Source of the DNA: Mesostigma viride
Lineage: Eukaryota; Streptophyta; Mesostigmatophyceae; Mesostigmatales; Mesostigmataceae
Direction of reading: 5' to 3'
DNA length: 64,000 nt
Assembly: GCA_009746045.1 (NCBI GenBank)
Contig: RPFO01000380.1
Span: forward strand, 916,704 to 980,703
A model generated the notes under the pieces. That model did not search any database. It was not told the origin of the DNA and saw only the letters and a program-made list of their open reading frames with translations. The translations under genes were made by a program, and so were the position numbers. Position 1 is the first letter of the stretch, and the number at the start of each line of letters is the position of its first letter. Below are positions 45,057 through 57,083 of this stretch, in pieces.

Positions 45057-47100
45057 CATCTCAACAGAGAGCAGCTCTCTGCATGGGCACAGCATAACTA
45101 GATAAAGCTAGGCATCATCTGGAGTGTGGCACATCATAGGAACACATGTATACATGGCTAAACAATACTCGTGCATCAGCTGGTATAGAGCCTGTAGGAG
45201 GCTTACATGTACATTCTGATTTGGCACGCCGCAAAGGTGAAAACCATTTTACATGTACATGGCCACGGTCTAACTATTCTACACTACTACTGCTGTATTC
45301 CCCTAAGCTGGGGTTCCATTATACGCAATACGCGGTTATACGCGCGGGGTCCGTATAATGGATAATACGGTATAATACGGTATTATCCGGAAATTATACG
45401 CAAATACTGGATTTAATCGTTTTTGGGGTTGTTTCATGCATTTTGATATCATTTCAAGCAGTCCACATGTTTCTGACACTAAATTACACATGATACATGG
45501 GTTGCCACTGCTCAGCAGTGCTTGGGAACACTGGACGTGTAAACCGGGGTTCACGAGGAGCTAGATTACCTATGCATTATAGCCTAAAAAACAACGCCAA
45601 ATGAAATGGAAAGATGAAAAAAGCAAAAGAAGTAAGATGGCTATGCTTCCATGCAAGCAGGTCCTGGGCATCTCCATGTTTCTTGTATGCATGAGGAGCA
45701 CACAAGAAGAAGGCTGACTTTGGCGAGCAAAACAAGAAATAGTGGCTAGATCTGGCCAGAAAACCACTTGTTTCGAGATGTTTTTAGCAAGAAAAAACAT
45801 CGCGTTATCAAGCTTATCATATTTATAAACAATGCCAAGCACTACGTCACTGCTTTCGATGAAGCATAAGCTAATAGCAGACAAATCTGGTCCAAAATCT
45901 GCATGTCGTAGTGGTATTCCCCAACCATCACGAGCCAATAATGCGTAGAGGCAGTAAAGCAACCAAAAGACAAGCAGAAAACCTCCATTACAGGTCTACG
46001 ATTATTTTACAATCCACCCAACAACTTGATACAGTACAATGAACACGTGAACAGGATAGCACGTACCAGATCAAAACCGCATATTACCTTTCTTGACGGA
46101 GCCAGCATGCCCACCTGATGGACGTAGCTGCGAGCCTTTCCTGGCCGTCGTCGCTTATAAATCATGTAAGGAATAACGTGAAACATCTATCCGCGTTCAA
46201 ATGTAGGAGCATTTCCCGCCTATCAACAGTTAGCACATGCACGGTCGCCACCTGGTTGCTGAAACGAGGTTGCCGCATCGAGCAGAAGGTCGAGACATAT
46301 CTGCGCACATCCAAACGTTGCCTGGCCAAGGATATAAGCTTTTCAAGACCTAAGGATCATGCCTACAGACTGAAAATGTAAAGCGGCCATGCTCTCGTAC
46401 CAGTCAGTTTTCTGTATGACTTACATTAATATTCGGTGCTTGGCTGCCCGAGAGGCAAGGGCAGAGACCTAAACAGCATGGAGGGTTGCCAACTTGCCAT
46501 GCTACAGTGTAGCTTGCTTGTAAGATCCTTGTGTCTCACGGTCGCCAAATGTCAACCAGTGGATGGTTTCCGTAGTGTTTCTAAGTTCCCTTGCATTCCC
46601 GCCTTAGTTCCCGCCCGAAAAATTTGGCTGCCGGACCTCGGATGAGCGCGAAAACCCCATTATACGCGCGCTTATACGAATTATTCGCCGTATTATACGT
46701 AAAAATACGCAAATCGTATAAAACGGATAAAAATTATCCGCTCGACCTTGTATAACGCGTATTATACCGTATAATACCGTATAATACGCCGTATAATGGA
46801 ACTCTGGTCTGGAGTCACGGGGGTCGCGGGGGTCGCATGCCAGGGCTTGTGGCCGACGTAGACCCGCATCGGATGGCCGCCCCCTTCCAGTACACCGGCT
46901 GCCCCGCCTTGGTCTGCCGGAGCTGGAGGTAGGTCGGCCATAGCTCCCGTCGCCGGCCGTTGTTGCTGCGCCGGGGTCAAGTTGTCCACGGTGAAGGGAG
47001 TGTTCTCGAGCCGCTTGCGGCGTCTGAGAAATGAAATCTTGTCCGATGGGCTCTCAAAGATGAGAAGAAGCGGAGGCGCCCCGGCCTTACCTTTTACCTT
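45055..47100 (-). mobile_element. ORF1-bearing LINE-like element, copy 1 (interrupted by a DNA transposon)
   Basis: In reverse complement, 47100-46803 plus 45312-45055 reproduce 49255-49755 of the + copy. Shared parts are ORF1 C-terminal coding (LRRRK, LTPAQQQ, VYVGHKPWHATP), then the AGCTTAGGGGAATACAGCAG block and the 3' UTR. The two halves are separated by the 1.49-kb TIR element at 45313-46802, which is therefore younger. Confidence 0.65.
45313..46802. mobile_element. DNA transposon with GTTCCATTATACG terminal inverted repeats
   Basis: Both ends begin GTTCCATTATACG (left 45313; right on the minus strand from 46802). They continue with subterminal TATACG/GTATAA-rich motifs over 100 bp or more. 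The length is ~1490 bp. Internal frames (minus 45570-45962, plus 46118-46381) show no recognised transposase, so it is probably non-autonomous. Target-site duplication could not be assigned with confidence. Its insertion splits the ORF1-bearing element. Confidence 0.7.
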
Positions 47101-47185
47101 TTCTTTTTTCTTTCTTTCTTCAGAACTCTTTTTTCTTTTTCCCTTTGCAATGTATACTCCTTACTTATTCTTTTAGCCCCTTCAT

Positions 47186-47460
47186 GTATCAAGGAGACAA
47201 CCAGCGCATGTATGTGTGTATGTGTTCCCTCTTTTCCTTCTTAGTTTTGGTTGTTTGTGTTGGTCGTGGTGGCGTGTGTGTGTGTGTGTATCAAAGAGAC
47301 AACCAGCGCAGGCCAGAAATCGGGAGAATCCGGACCAAGGTAGCTCGAGCCTGCCGTTATCTTGCCCGCGTGTTCGAGTCGTTCAGGATGATGAAGATGA
47401 ATGGTGATGGAAATGTGTATCCTTGTGCATTGAAATTATGGCTGGCTTGGTATGTGTGTA
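47186..47460 (+). mobile_element. tRNA-like SINE, copy 2, with duplicated 5' end
   Basis: The 5' start TATCAAGGAGACAACCAGCG appears at 47186 and again at 47288, separated by a TG-rich stretch. The second is followed by the SINE body (GGCCAGAAATCGGGAGAATC, TAGCTCGAGCCTGCC). Box B here is a full GTTCGAGTC. The 3' third is missing. Confidence 0.5.
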
Positions 47461-47639
47461 TGAGTGTTTTCCCTATATCAACCTTTCGTCAGTGTAACCC
47501 TCTGATCTCCCTCAGCCATTCAGGTCTACCTAGAGATAGCCGCGCGGCTCCCGCGGCCTTCGCGTCTTTAATTCCTCTCAGACAACGTACTACCCTAGTC
47601 CGATCCACGGCGTTGGATCGCCATGCGTCCAGGCATAGT

Positions 47640-47975
47640 TGTCTCACTTCACATGTAACACATATCCCGGCCTGAGAAGGGGCATATGGTTCATTCTGGG
47701 CTACAACCAGGCTGCAGGCGGGGGGCCGGTGTCAGCCTACCTATGCATTGCACTGGTTGTATTGCATGCACCCACAGTGTTTCGCCCCGGCATGATGCAC
47801 CATGCTGTGGAGAGAGCGCTCTGTGGCCCGTGCCCACCTGCGGCAGTGAGAGAAGCTAGGGCGCCCTCCCTCCTTCTCGCTGTGTATATATAGGGTTGAA
47901 GGTTCCTTTACTCTGTATTGGCACCCACGTGACATGTGCAGTCACGTGCTTATATTAATTAATTAATTAATTAAT
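47640..47975 (+). mobile_element. LINE 3'-UTR fragment with terminal hairpin and (TTAA)n tail
   Basis: Ends CACGTGAC-ATGTGCA-GTCACGTG, then CTTATATTAATTAATTAATT at 47948-47975. This is the same 3' design as the LINE at 44270-45056. Confidence 0.5.
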
Positions 47976-49990
47976 TATTGCAGCATCCATGTATGGGGAG
48001 TCCCATTATAGGCAGGGTGTGACTAAATTCATCCACGGCTTTTTTGACAAGCTCAACCCCGACAAGATCCTGGGCTACGTGTTTTTCGGATCGTATGCCT
48101 CGCTTCTCGAAATGTGCAAGCAACTCTTCCATCAGGGCCGCCTCACCGATTCTTTCCAGAGGCGCGCCCACAACTTCGACACCATCCTCAAATGCCGCCG
48201 CCCCCACCTTCAGCAACGCGTCCTTTTCTCCCTCGATCCTTGGCCGCTCCCTCGAGGAGCTTTGGCCCCCCACGCCCCTCACCAACACCTTAACCGAACC
48301 CTCCATCCGCTCACTCCTCAAGGAGGCCCTCGAGCAGTGACGTGGCCCCCATCGCTGCAGATGTGGCGGCCATGGGCAGCACGCTGACTGCCGAGCTCCC
48401 CCTCCTCTCCACCATTTCCACCGCCACAGGTCTCCACCCTCCTCGCCTCCTCCACCGCCACCATCCCCTCCTCCGACGTCATCATGCACCGCCCAGCTCC
48501 GCGACATCGACCAGCGCCTCAAGGATATAATGCAATCGCTATCGAGGTCCTGCATGCAGAACACCCGGCCGGCTTCACCGCCCAGGCAGTGAAGGACATT
48601 GCCGCCAAGCCAGCCCCTGCTGGCCTGGCCGGCGATGCTCAGACCTCCCATCACGACCTGGGCGGACATGCTTAAGCAATTAACATGTACCACGTGCGAG
48701 ACTGAACAAGTCTCGCGTGCAGACACGTGTGTAGTACTCCTACACACAGATCTCGAGTGATTTATCTAGTACCAAATCCGAAAGGCTTGCATCACTCCCC
48801 GGACAGGAGAACTTTTGCGGATGACTGTAGGTGTAAGTTGGCGATGCCATGGTAACCGGAGACGTCCGTCCTATAGTCAGCAAAATTGGTGCGAGAGGTC
48901 CCCAGTTCGATTCCGGTCGGATTCATTTGCAGATCGCGTTTTCCGCGTTTTCCGCGGCCCGGCACTGAACGCAAAGGTTTTCACCTTTGCGGAGTGTCTG
49001 ATCAGAATGTACCACCTCCACCACCTCCGCCGTTGCAGCCCAGCTCCAACGGCAGACGCTTGACCTCCGCGAGGAGGCCGAGCTCGCCAAGCGTAGCCTC
49101 AACGTCATCGTCAAGAACTTCGACATGGAAGAAGGTGAGAATTCCGAGAAGCTTGCACGTGCGTTTGAGAGCAAAATCCTTGCACGCATGGGCCTCCTCA
49201 GTTGGTGAGATTAAGCTGACCGCCCACCGCCGGCCCCCGCGCGCGGGGTAAGGCCGGGGCGCCTCCGCTTCTTCTCATCTTTGAGAGCCCAGCGGACAAG
49301 ATTTCGTTTCCCAGACGCCGCAAGCGGCTCGAGAAGACTCACTTCACCCTTGACGACGACTTGACCCTGGCGCAGCAACAACGGCGACGGGAGCTATGGC
49401 CGACCTACCTCCAGCTCCGGCAGACCAAGGCGGGCCAGCCGGTGTATACTGGAAGGGGGCGGCCATCTACGTCGGCCACAAGCCCTGGCACGCGACCCCC
49501 TCGACCACCGCGGCCCCAGCGACTCCAGAAGCCCCAGCTTAGGGGAATACAGCAGCAGTAGTGTAGAATAGTTAGACAGTGGCCTTGTACATGCCCGCCT
49601 ACTACTACAGGCACTATACCAGCTTAGGCCTAGCCTTTTTAGTCATGTACATGTGTGCCTATGACATCTGTGCCACACTCCAGATGATGCCTAGCTTTAT
49701 TTAATTATGCAGTGCCCATGCAGGGAGTCACTCTCTGCTGAGAAGCCATGCCCTAGCTCTTGTATAGCCATGATAATCTTCCCCCACATGGCATGCTCCC
49801 CCTTAGCCGGGCATATATAGCGTGATAGACCATGAGGGTGCAGGTGCCCTGGTGCACCTAGTAGAGCAAGTGTTGTCTACATTCCCACCCTTGCAGGAAG
49901 TATAGCTTAGAATGTATTATGGGCCATGTATGCCCCTTCTCTGGGCTATGTGCTACATATACTCCCAACGGAGTTATGTTCCTAATTAAG
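47976..49990 (+). mobile_element. ORF1-bearing LINE-like element, copy 4 (+)
   Basis: The 5' part (47990-48675) has broken frames (VTKFIHGFFDKLNPDKILGY, AVKDIAAKPAPAGLAG). The middle 48680-48990 is unlike the other copies and may be inserted. The ORF1 coiled-coil/RRM-like part is at 49040-49200 (LREEAELAKRSLNVIVKNFD) and the ORF1 end at 49300-49545 (LDDDLTLAQQQRRRELWPTY). The 3' UTR closes with AACTCC-CAAC-GGAGTT and a short TTCCTAATTAAGG tail. The layout resembles L1-type ORF1p; frames are shifted and not functional. Confidence 0.6.
48865..48925 (+). other. tRNA-like fragment with box B
   Basis: TCCGTCC and GGTCGGA at the ends could pair as an acceptor stem, and CAGTTCGATTCCGG resembles a T-arm/box B. 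The span of ~57 nt is too short for an intact tRNA; no anticodon arm can be drawn. It is probably a SINE head or tRNA pseudogene. Confidence 0.3.
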
Positions 49991-51870
49991 GGGACGTGGC
50001 GCGCCGAATATTTTCCGCGCCAAAAAATTCGCGGTACCGTCCGTACGGTGTATAATGTGTGCCCGGACCGCTCAACCCTCGCGGAAGTGGCCATGGCGGC
50101 ATGCCTTTATGCAATATTAATCGATATGGCACGTAAACAGCTAGAAAAAATGCTTGAATTTCGCAGAAGATTAGTTGATGACCTCATTGCGTGGCGGAAA
50201 GTTTACGGTTTGCAATATCGCTAATTTCTCGAACGGCTACGGGCGCGGGGGTCCAGGATATATAATTTCTCTTGCGGATCATGAAATTTAATGCAGGTTT
50301 ACGGCAGCTATTGTGAGGCAACGTAGGCTCTAAAGAGCGATTATGAAGCTAACTTAATGGTGTTGTCGAGTTTGTGCCGAAGCTTCCCGGTTTCTTTTAC
50401 ATTTCCGGCATTCAAGGTAAGAACCTACGCAGGCCTGCGCATGTCGCCTTCGACGTATTCACGGAAGGCGCACCTTCCTTGTTCGCCTGATCAATGGATG
50501 ATGTCTTTTATTGTTCGAGCTTGCGTGCCAGTTTATGCATGAAACATTTCCACGCAGGCAGGTGCATTAACGTCGGCCTTTCGCCTTTTTTTCGGGCAGT
50601 TTCCCTGCAGGAAGCGCTCCATTTCTTTCGGTTGCATCGTCAGATTCCTAGCTATTTCGTACAATTTCGTGTAGTTTGTGGCTGGCATGCTAAATGCGCC
50701 GAGGTCAAGTTGTTGGTAATGTGTTGACATTTGTTTTCCATAATCCTTTGGACGTGACCTTGCTCAGACGCTTTGTTATGTGCCGGATCTGACACGCCTG
50801 TTTTAGAACGACATCCGGCATGTGCCTACAGGCTAACAAGCTGGCATCAGCTTCTTAGCAAATTGCCCTATTGGAAAGGAAGGTGAGAGTGGTTCTTTTG
50901 CTGGCCATACTGCATGAGTGGCATTGCATTAGATAGGTGTTTCCATTGCTTTCCTTGAGCTATAACCATTAAGACTTCCCTGCTATGTGTGCAGCAAGGC
51001 AAGCTGGATAGGATGTGAATGCTTGGCATACAACATGTATGATTTGCTGCCAAGTTTGCAGGCTGCAGTTGCCTCTATTGCTTGGGCAGTCTTTCTAAGG
51101 TTTTTACACGTATACTTGCTGAGTTCTTGGCATAAATTTACATGGTAACCTTGGGCTGAGCTTAGTGTATGCTCTCTTGGTGCGTGTATGCCTAGCGATG
51201 GTGTTGCTATGCGCACGCTGGCAAGGCTGGCCATGCTGAGGGCAGGGGAGGGCAGATGAGGTGCCTAGCCTTTTCTTATGTTGTGTGATCGAGTTGGGCA
51301 TGTTTTTTGGCTTCTTGGATGGAAAACATGATGCCTAGGTGGCCTTATACACAGAAAAACCTCATTTAGCGTATGTTCAGGTTTTAGCACGCCAAACGCA
51401 ATAACTTGAGCTAGACTTGTCGGAATGACCTGGGACTTGGACCACTGCTGTCCCCCTGTTAGCCGGATTTTCGCTACATTTTGTTGCCTAATCTGAAGTG
51501 TTTATGACATGTTTATTCCCAATGTCCGGTAAAAAAAGGGTACTTTTGCGGGGAAATTAATAACTGTTCAAGGTTTTGTCATTTTCATGATGTAAATAGC
51601 TCAGCAAGCTACAAACTCAGGGAACTATAGACGCTACATTTTTTTTTGCCAACAAATGAGTGCATGGGCTGGGGCATACATAGCCCTAATTAGCGTCTTT
51701 TTCTATTTATAGCGATATATTGGCGTATATGTGGGGGTAGTACCCCCAACAAGTGCATGGACAACTCACTAGAGATGTTATTTAGTGCCCCCAATCATAA
51801 TTTAGCATGGTGCAACTGAAATTCAAGTGATATTAGCATGGGTCAAGTTTTAAGGTTTTTGGGGTGCCAC
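49991..51870. other. Gene-poor A/T-richer stretch
   Basis: Contains a short + frame (to 50224, ending EKMLEFRRRLVDDLIAWRKV) of unknown origin and otherwise only short random frames. No gene or repeat is supported. Confidence 0.4.
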
Positions 51871-52885
51871 CTCCCCTTAATTAATTAATTAAATTATCAT
51901 CCATGGGGCGCCATTATGGGGGCCGGGCCATGCGCGTGGGCCACGTGCTAGCTAGGGTAAGCCTTACTACTAATATACACTACTGCTATATTCCCTAGAC
52001 TGGGGTTGCTGGGGTGGCTGCATGGGGGTGCATGCCTGCCATGGCAGGCACAAGCCCTGCAGGGCTTGTGGTCGACGTGGATGACGTCCCCCCTCCAGTA
52101 TACCGGTTTCCCCCAGGCTGCGCTCTGCCGGAGCTGGAGGCAGGTCGGCCATAGCTCGCGTGGCCGTTGTTGCTAGGCCAGGGTTGACCAGGTCGTCGTC
52201 CAGCGTGCATAGCGAGTCCTGGAGAGCTTCTTGCGGCATTTATATATAAGAAAGAACAGCTTATCCGCCATGTGGTGAGGAGCAGGGGAGCCGGGCCGGC
52301 CAGCCTTATAAGCGGGGAAGGCAGACAGCCGACATCCGCAGCTCACCCATGAGTTGCATGGCCGGGGCAAGAATGTCGCGCTTAAATGCCGTGAGTTCGA
52401 AGAGTCGTGGAGGTCTCATCTGCCGGCTGGTCGAAGTGCTTGACGAATCTTAGGTGGTGTGGTGCATGCTTCAGCATGTCCGCCCATGCAGGTCTGAGTG
52501 CGGGGATCGAAGAGCGTCGTCGGCTGCCAGGGCCAGCAGGTGCTGGCCTGGCAGCAATGTCCTTCACGGCCCGCCTGGGCCTGCATGCCGCACACAAAAC
52601 GGTTTTGCAGGCACTCAATGGCGGGCGATGGCGTTGTCGTCAGAGGCGCTTGTCGATGTCGATGAGCTGGGCGGTGATGGCGGCGGTGTCGATGCGGCCG
52701 GTGGTGGCGGTGGAGGTGGAGGCGAGGAGGGTGGAGGTGGACGCCGGCGGTGGCGGTAAGGTGATCGAGGGAGCTCAGCAGCCAACATGCTGCCCATGGC
52801 GGCCGCTGCATGATCTGTCGCAAGGCCGCGGGGGGTCATCACGTGCTGCTCGAGGGCCAGGGCCGGGCCTCCTCAAGCTAGGACG
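51871..52885 (-). mobile_element. ORF1-bearing LINE-like element, copy 2 (-)
   Basis: The reverse complement shows the proline-rich/coiled ORF1 N-part (52880-52400) and C-terminal coding (KLSRT..TLDDDLV, MADLPPAPAE in a shifted frame, 52210-52000). It then has a short 3' region ending in AATTAATTAATTAAGG at 51878-51893. Confidence 0.55.
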
Positions 52886-53514
52886 CATGCAGCGGAAGGT
52901 GCATGGCCTTCGTGAAATGGAACGAGCACAGATCGATTGCCGTCAGAGCGCATGAGGAGGAAGCAGAGAATGATGCATGTGCAGTGGATTTATAGCGGGG
53001 CCGAGGCCCGGGGGCAACTCGGCAAAAAGGTGACCTGCTAACCCAGGTGCCGTCCGGATGGATGCTCAAGGCGGTTGAGGCTGTGGAGACTGGAGATGGG
53101 GGTGCCCACAGCTCGAAAAGCGACCTCGGCCGGTGTATGCCAGAGTAATTCCAGGGACGATGCCGAGGATCTCTTGCATGGCGCTAGCTAAGCTGACGGG
53201 CACCCCCTTACCCGCACGGGGGCTCATGCAACGGCCCCCTGTGTCAGTGCCAGGGGGCTGAATTAAACGGGCCGGTGTCAGACCGGACATCTAGTTGGAA
53301 TGAGATGAATGCGAAAGACAACTCACGAAAGCTGAGAATGATGAGGAAGATTGTATTAGCAATAATACAATGAACGCTGTGGGTTCCCGACCCACGTGAC
53401 AATTAGGTTCATATATAGGTTTGCGTGATGTTGACGTATATTATTGAGCACTGTCATATGGCCCAGCCACTTAATTAATAAGCCACTTAATAAATATGGC
53501 CTAGCCACTTAATA

Positions 53515-55165
53515 TAACATAACTCCGTTGGGACTACATGTAGTAGCACATATCCCTGAGATCGAAGGGGCATATGGCTACTTCCTGCAAGGGTAGGATG
53601 TAAAATACACCTGCTCTAGGTGCACCAAGTGCGCCTGCACCACCATGATCTCTCAGAGCGCCAGGGGGGCCTGGCATGGGGCGGAAGATCATCAAGTGGC
53701 TATACAAAAGCTAGGGCACGGCTTCTCATCAGAGAGTGACTCTCCGCATAGGCAGAGCTTCCAAGGCTAAATTCTTAATGCAGCATCCATGGGAAGCTAG
53801 TAGTCCCATTATAGGCATAGCTTGGCTAGATTCATAAGGCATCATCCATGGGGATCATCCATGGGGATCATAATGGCCCTCGAGGGCCAATATGGGCGCA
53901 CATGCGCGTAGGCCACGTGCATCTAGGCTAAGCCTGACTAATCTACACTGATGCTATATTCCCTAGTAGACGGGGTTTGCTGGGCCGGTGGCTGGGGGTG
54001 CCTGCATGCCAGGGCTTGTGGTCGGCGTGGATGACGTCCCCCCTCCAGTAGTATACCGGTTTCCGCGCCCTGCGCTCTGCCGGAGCTAGCTGGAGGTAGC
54101 TGGTAGGTCGGCCATAGCTCCCATCGCCGCTATTACTGGGCCAGGAGTCAAGTCGTCGTCCAGCGTGTAGGAAGTCCTGGAGAGCTTCTTGCGGCATTTA
54201 AGAAACGTCAGCTTATCCGCCATGTAAGGCTTAAAGGTGAGGAGCAGGGCGGGAGCCGGGCCAGCCTTACCCTGCGCGCGGGGAAGGCCGGACAGCCGAC
54301 TGATCCGCAGCTCACCAGTGATCGAGTTGCATGGGGGCAAGAATGTTGCGCTTAAACGCCATGAGAAGAGTCTTCGAGGTCTCACTCACCTGCCGGCTGG
54401 TCAGTCGAAGTGCTTGACGATGACATTGTGGCTGCGCTGGGTGCGGTTGGCCTCCTCGCGGAGGTCGAGGGCTTGTTGCTTGAGCTGTGCCGGGATATGG
54501 TGGAGTTGGTGGAGGTGGTGTGGTGCTTGAGCAGGTCCGCCCAGGGCTGGGTGGGAGGGGCATCGCCGGCTGGGCCAGCGTGGGCTGGCGTGGCGGCAAT
54601 GTCCTTCACCGCCTGCATGGCCGTGAGGCCTGCGCCGGTGTTTTGCATGCCTGCACTAGCTCGATGGCGACGGGCGGTATCCTTGAGGCGCTGGTCGATG
54701 TCGAGCTAGGAGCGCTGGGCTTTGAGGGCGGCAGTGGAGGTGGAGGTGGCAGTGCCGGTGGCGGAGGTGGAGGCGAGGAGGGTGGAGGTGGAGGTGGTCA
54801 ACGGTGGTGGAAAGGTGAGGGAGCTTAGTAGCCAGCGCGATGCCCATTGCCGCCACATCTGCAGCGAGGGGAGTCACGTGCTGCTCGAAAACTTCCTTAA
54901 GGAGGTTGCGGACGATGGTGTCGGTCGCGACGGTGGGAGGGGGCGGTCGGGGATCGAGCCCAGATCTCGGCGTCGGAGCGCTCGAGGAGGGAGCAGCGGG
55001 CGAAGAGCTGGAGCCGGGGGCGATTCATGCGGATCGAGAATTTTCGGGAGATCTTCGGCGGTGTTGAAAGGCTGGCCACTTGGCCAGCGGCCGCGTTTGT
55101 GGTAGATGAGGTGCGACCACAGGTCAATAAGCGAGGCGTGCGCGTGCTGAAAAACACGTCTTCTT
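53515..55165 (-). mobile_element. ORF1-bearing LINE-like element, copy 3 (-)
   Basis: From 55165 leftward: an ORF1 5' part, DIAATPAHAGPAGDAP (~54600), LDLREEANRTQRSHNVIVKHF (~54480-54420, frame broken by a TGA), KLSRT.YTLDDDLTPGP (~54190-54140), then a 3' UTR to 53515 with the TCCCAACGGAG stem-loop. This is the longest ORF1 copy here, and it is decayed. 52886-53514 has no supported gene; it holds a TTGTATTAGCAATAATACAA palindromic motif near 53353. Confidence 0.6.
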
Positions 55166-55608
55166 CCATGAAGGCTCCCGGGCTTAATCGATTCCAGTAG
55201 CCATACGGGCGGTGATGTCATAGGCGATCTCGTCCCAGTGCGGCTCGGCAGGGCGACTGCGTTTGGACTCAGGCGATGCAGATGGCGAGGCAAGCCCTGG
55301 GGGCGGGGGACTGGGCAACCACCAGTGCGCGACTAGGGCACCGCTGCCTTGCGGGCCTGAGGGCGGAGCTGCAGCCGGCCGGCTGCAGACGTACTTTCAG
55401 GGCTTAGCGCAGCCGCCAGGCTGCGATGCGTAGAGGAGCTTTTGCTCGTCATATATTGCGTCATAGCTTCGGAAAATTATAATATCAGTGTGTGCGGCTA
55501 AGAAAGACGAAGCGATTGTGATATTCATGGCCGAATTTGGTGCCCAAACGTGAAAGTTATGAGCTCCGCCGTCAGCCATGGCTACCTCGTGGCTCGTGGC
55601 TCGCCAAG

Positions 55609-55760
55609 TAGGCTGAACTAACTAAAGGTAGCCGATAGTATGCTGAGCCATACACGGCGCTGCGAATTAAGGCCTGGCCACTTGCACGGCCTTAATTCGC
55701 AGCGCTGTGTATGGCTTGAGCAGCATATACTATCGGCTACCTTTAGTTAGTTAAGCCTAC
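55609..55760. repeat. Long imperfect hairpin heading retroposon B copy d
   Basis: Left arm 55609-55674 and right arm 55688-55760 are near-perfect reverse complements (TAGGCT.AACTAACTAAAGGTAGCC ... GCGCTGCGAATTAAGGCC) around a 13-nt loop (TGGCCACTTGCAC). Copy c at 30060 retains only the right arm. Confidence 0.85.
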
Positions 55761-56075
55761 TCACCCACATGCATGTCTATACCCGCACACTAGCTTCAGT
55801 ACACAGTTTCATTGTGCCATACAATTAATGCCCCCACCGTGTCACCCACGCACATTTCAGCATTAGTTCACCCACAGTTACTGATGCCAGACTCTCCCCG
55901 TGAGTAGTTTAGGTATCAGCTGGTATCAGCTGTGGCTTGCCGCCGGGCATGAGGGAATTAGACGGGTGTCTCTGCCCCCTTCCCAGTGTGCAACCTACAG
56001 GGATGAAAAGCACTTAAACTCTGTAGTCTTGTGTTCAGTGACCCCCCAACAGGAGCGCATGTTTAATGCAGAGGA
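55609..56075 (+). mobile_element. Retroposon B (copy d), hairpin-headed
   Basis: The hairpin is followed by the family body (CAGTTTCATTGTGCCATACA, ACCCACGCACATTTCAGCAT, GGGATGAAAAGCACTT) and a terminal CCCCCCAACAGGAG stem-loop. Here the TTAA tail is replaced by TTTAATGCAG. Non-coding. 56076-57083 has frames on the minus strand but no recognised gene; it may contain the 3' end of the WD40 gene. Confidence 0.6.
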
Positions 56076-57083
56076 TGGTGCATGCAAGTATCATGACGCT
56101 ATAGAGCACTTTCCTTAAATTTAGTACTTAGGCCATTGATTGCATGAAGCTCGATGCATCAACTGACGTAACTCCATCCGCTTAATTTCACACATGCTAT
56201 AGTTGTCTTACACATGCCATGCAGGACATGAGGGACAGAGCTCCGTAAACTTTTCAAGAGGAATCACACCAACAGGCTGCAGCAGAGGCTTACGACATGC
56301 GTCACCAGAGCCATACTACTCGACAAGCGGCGATAAGTACGGCTCACTTGAGCTACCCTGGTCCGGATAGATCTTCCAAATCTCAGGCCTGCGGCACCTG
56401 GTCTCATTGGTACTAGTATGACTAGTTATCATGTCCAAACTTTTTATTGCTGAGATGAATCCCGGAGATCCCTCACATCTGCTGCGAAGATGTTCCCGCT
56501 GTCGCACCAGCCGACTAAGACTTCCCTCCCAGCACTTTTCCCCTGCACCAGCACGACGAGGCACAGTGACCAGACGAGGCACAGCGGCCAGTGAAAACCA
56601 TCCGTGCAGGACGGCAACACGAAAGTGAGAAAACCAGTTACATTCGTCGCATTACACAAATCATGGGAAATGAACCAGGTCGGTGCAGAGTCCAGTGTGG
56701 CTGTCGTCGCAGGTGCAAGCTGACTTCCATGCACGGCCTCGCACATGCGGTAAGGGTATGCTGGCACACATGACACACTTGGCTGAAGGTGGTTTGTGCC
56801 CACTTGAATCGTTCTGAAGAGGTACTCGAACTCACCACAGACTTGTCTCACATAGTCACATACCAAGGCACATACCTCCTGGGCAAAGGGTAGATGGCTT
56901 TGCCGTAGCACAATAGTGCCATAGTCCTCGCACACATGCTTCAGGGATGGCACATTTCAAGGATGGAACAGCGCGACTGATGAGGCAAAAGCGTGATACA
57001 GCCTGCACGCCACAGGACACCTCTTTGGTCTATTAACAGATAGCCTACGATAAGCTAGACGGCTAACACCCAGCCACACTGAC

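Noticed and set aside
48865-48925. Intact tRNA gene
   Set aside because: Acceptor-like ends and a T-arm-like box exist, but the span is too short for D and anticodon arms.
56444-56953. 169-codon minus frame as last exon of the WD40 gene
   Set aside because: No propeller motif and no phase-compatible junction to 57084 could be shown; left unassigned.
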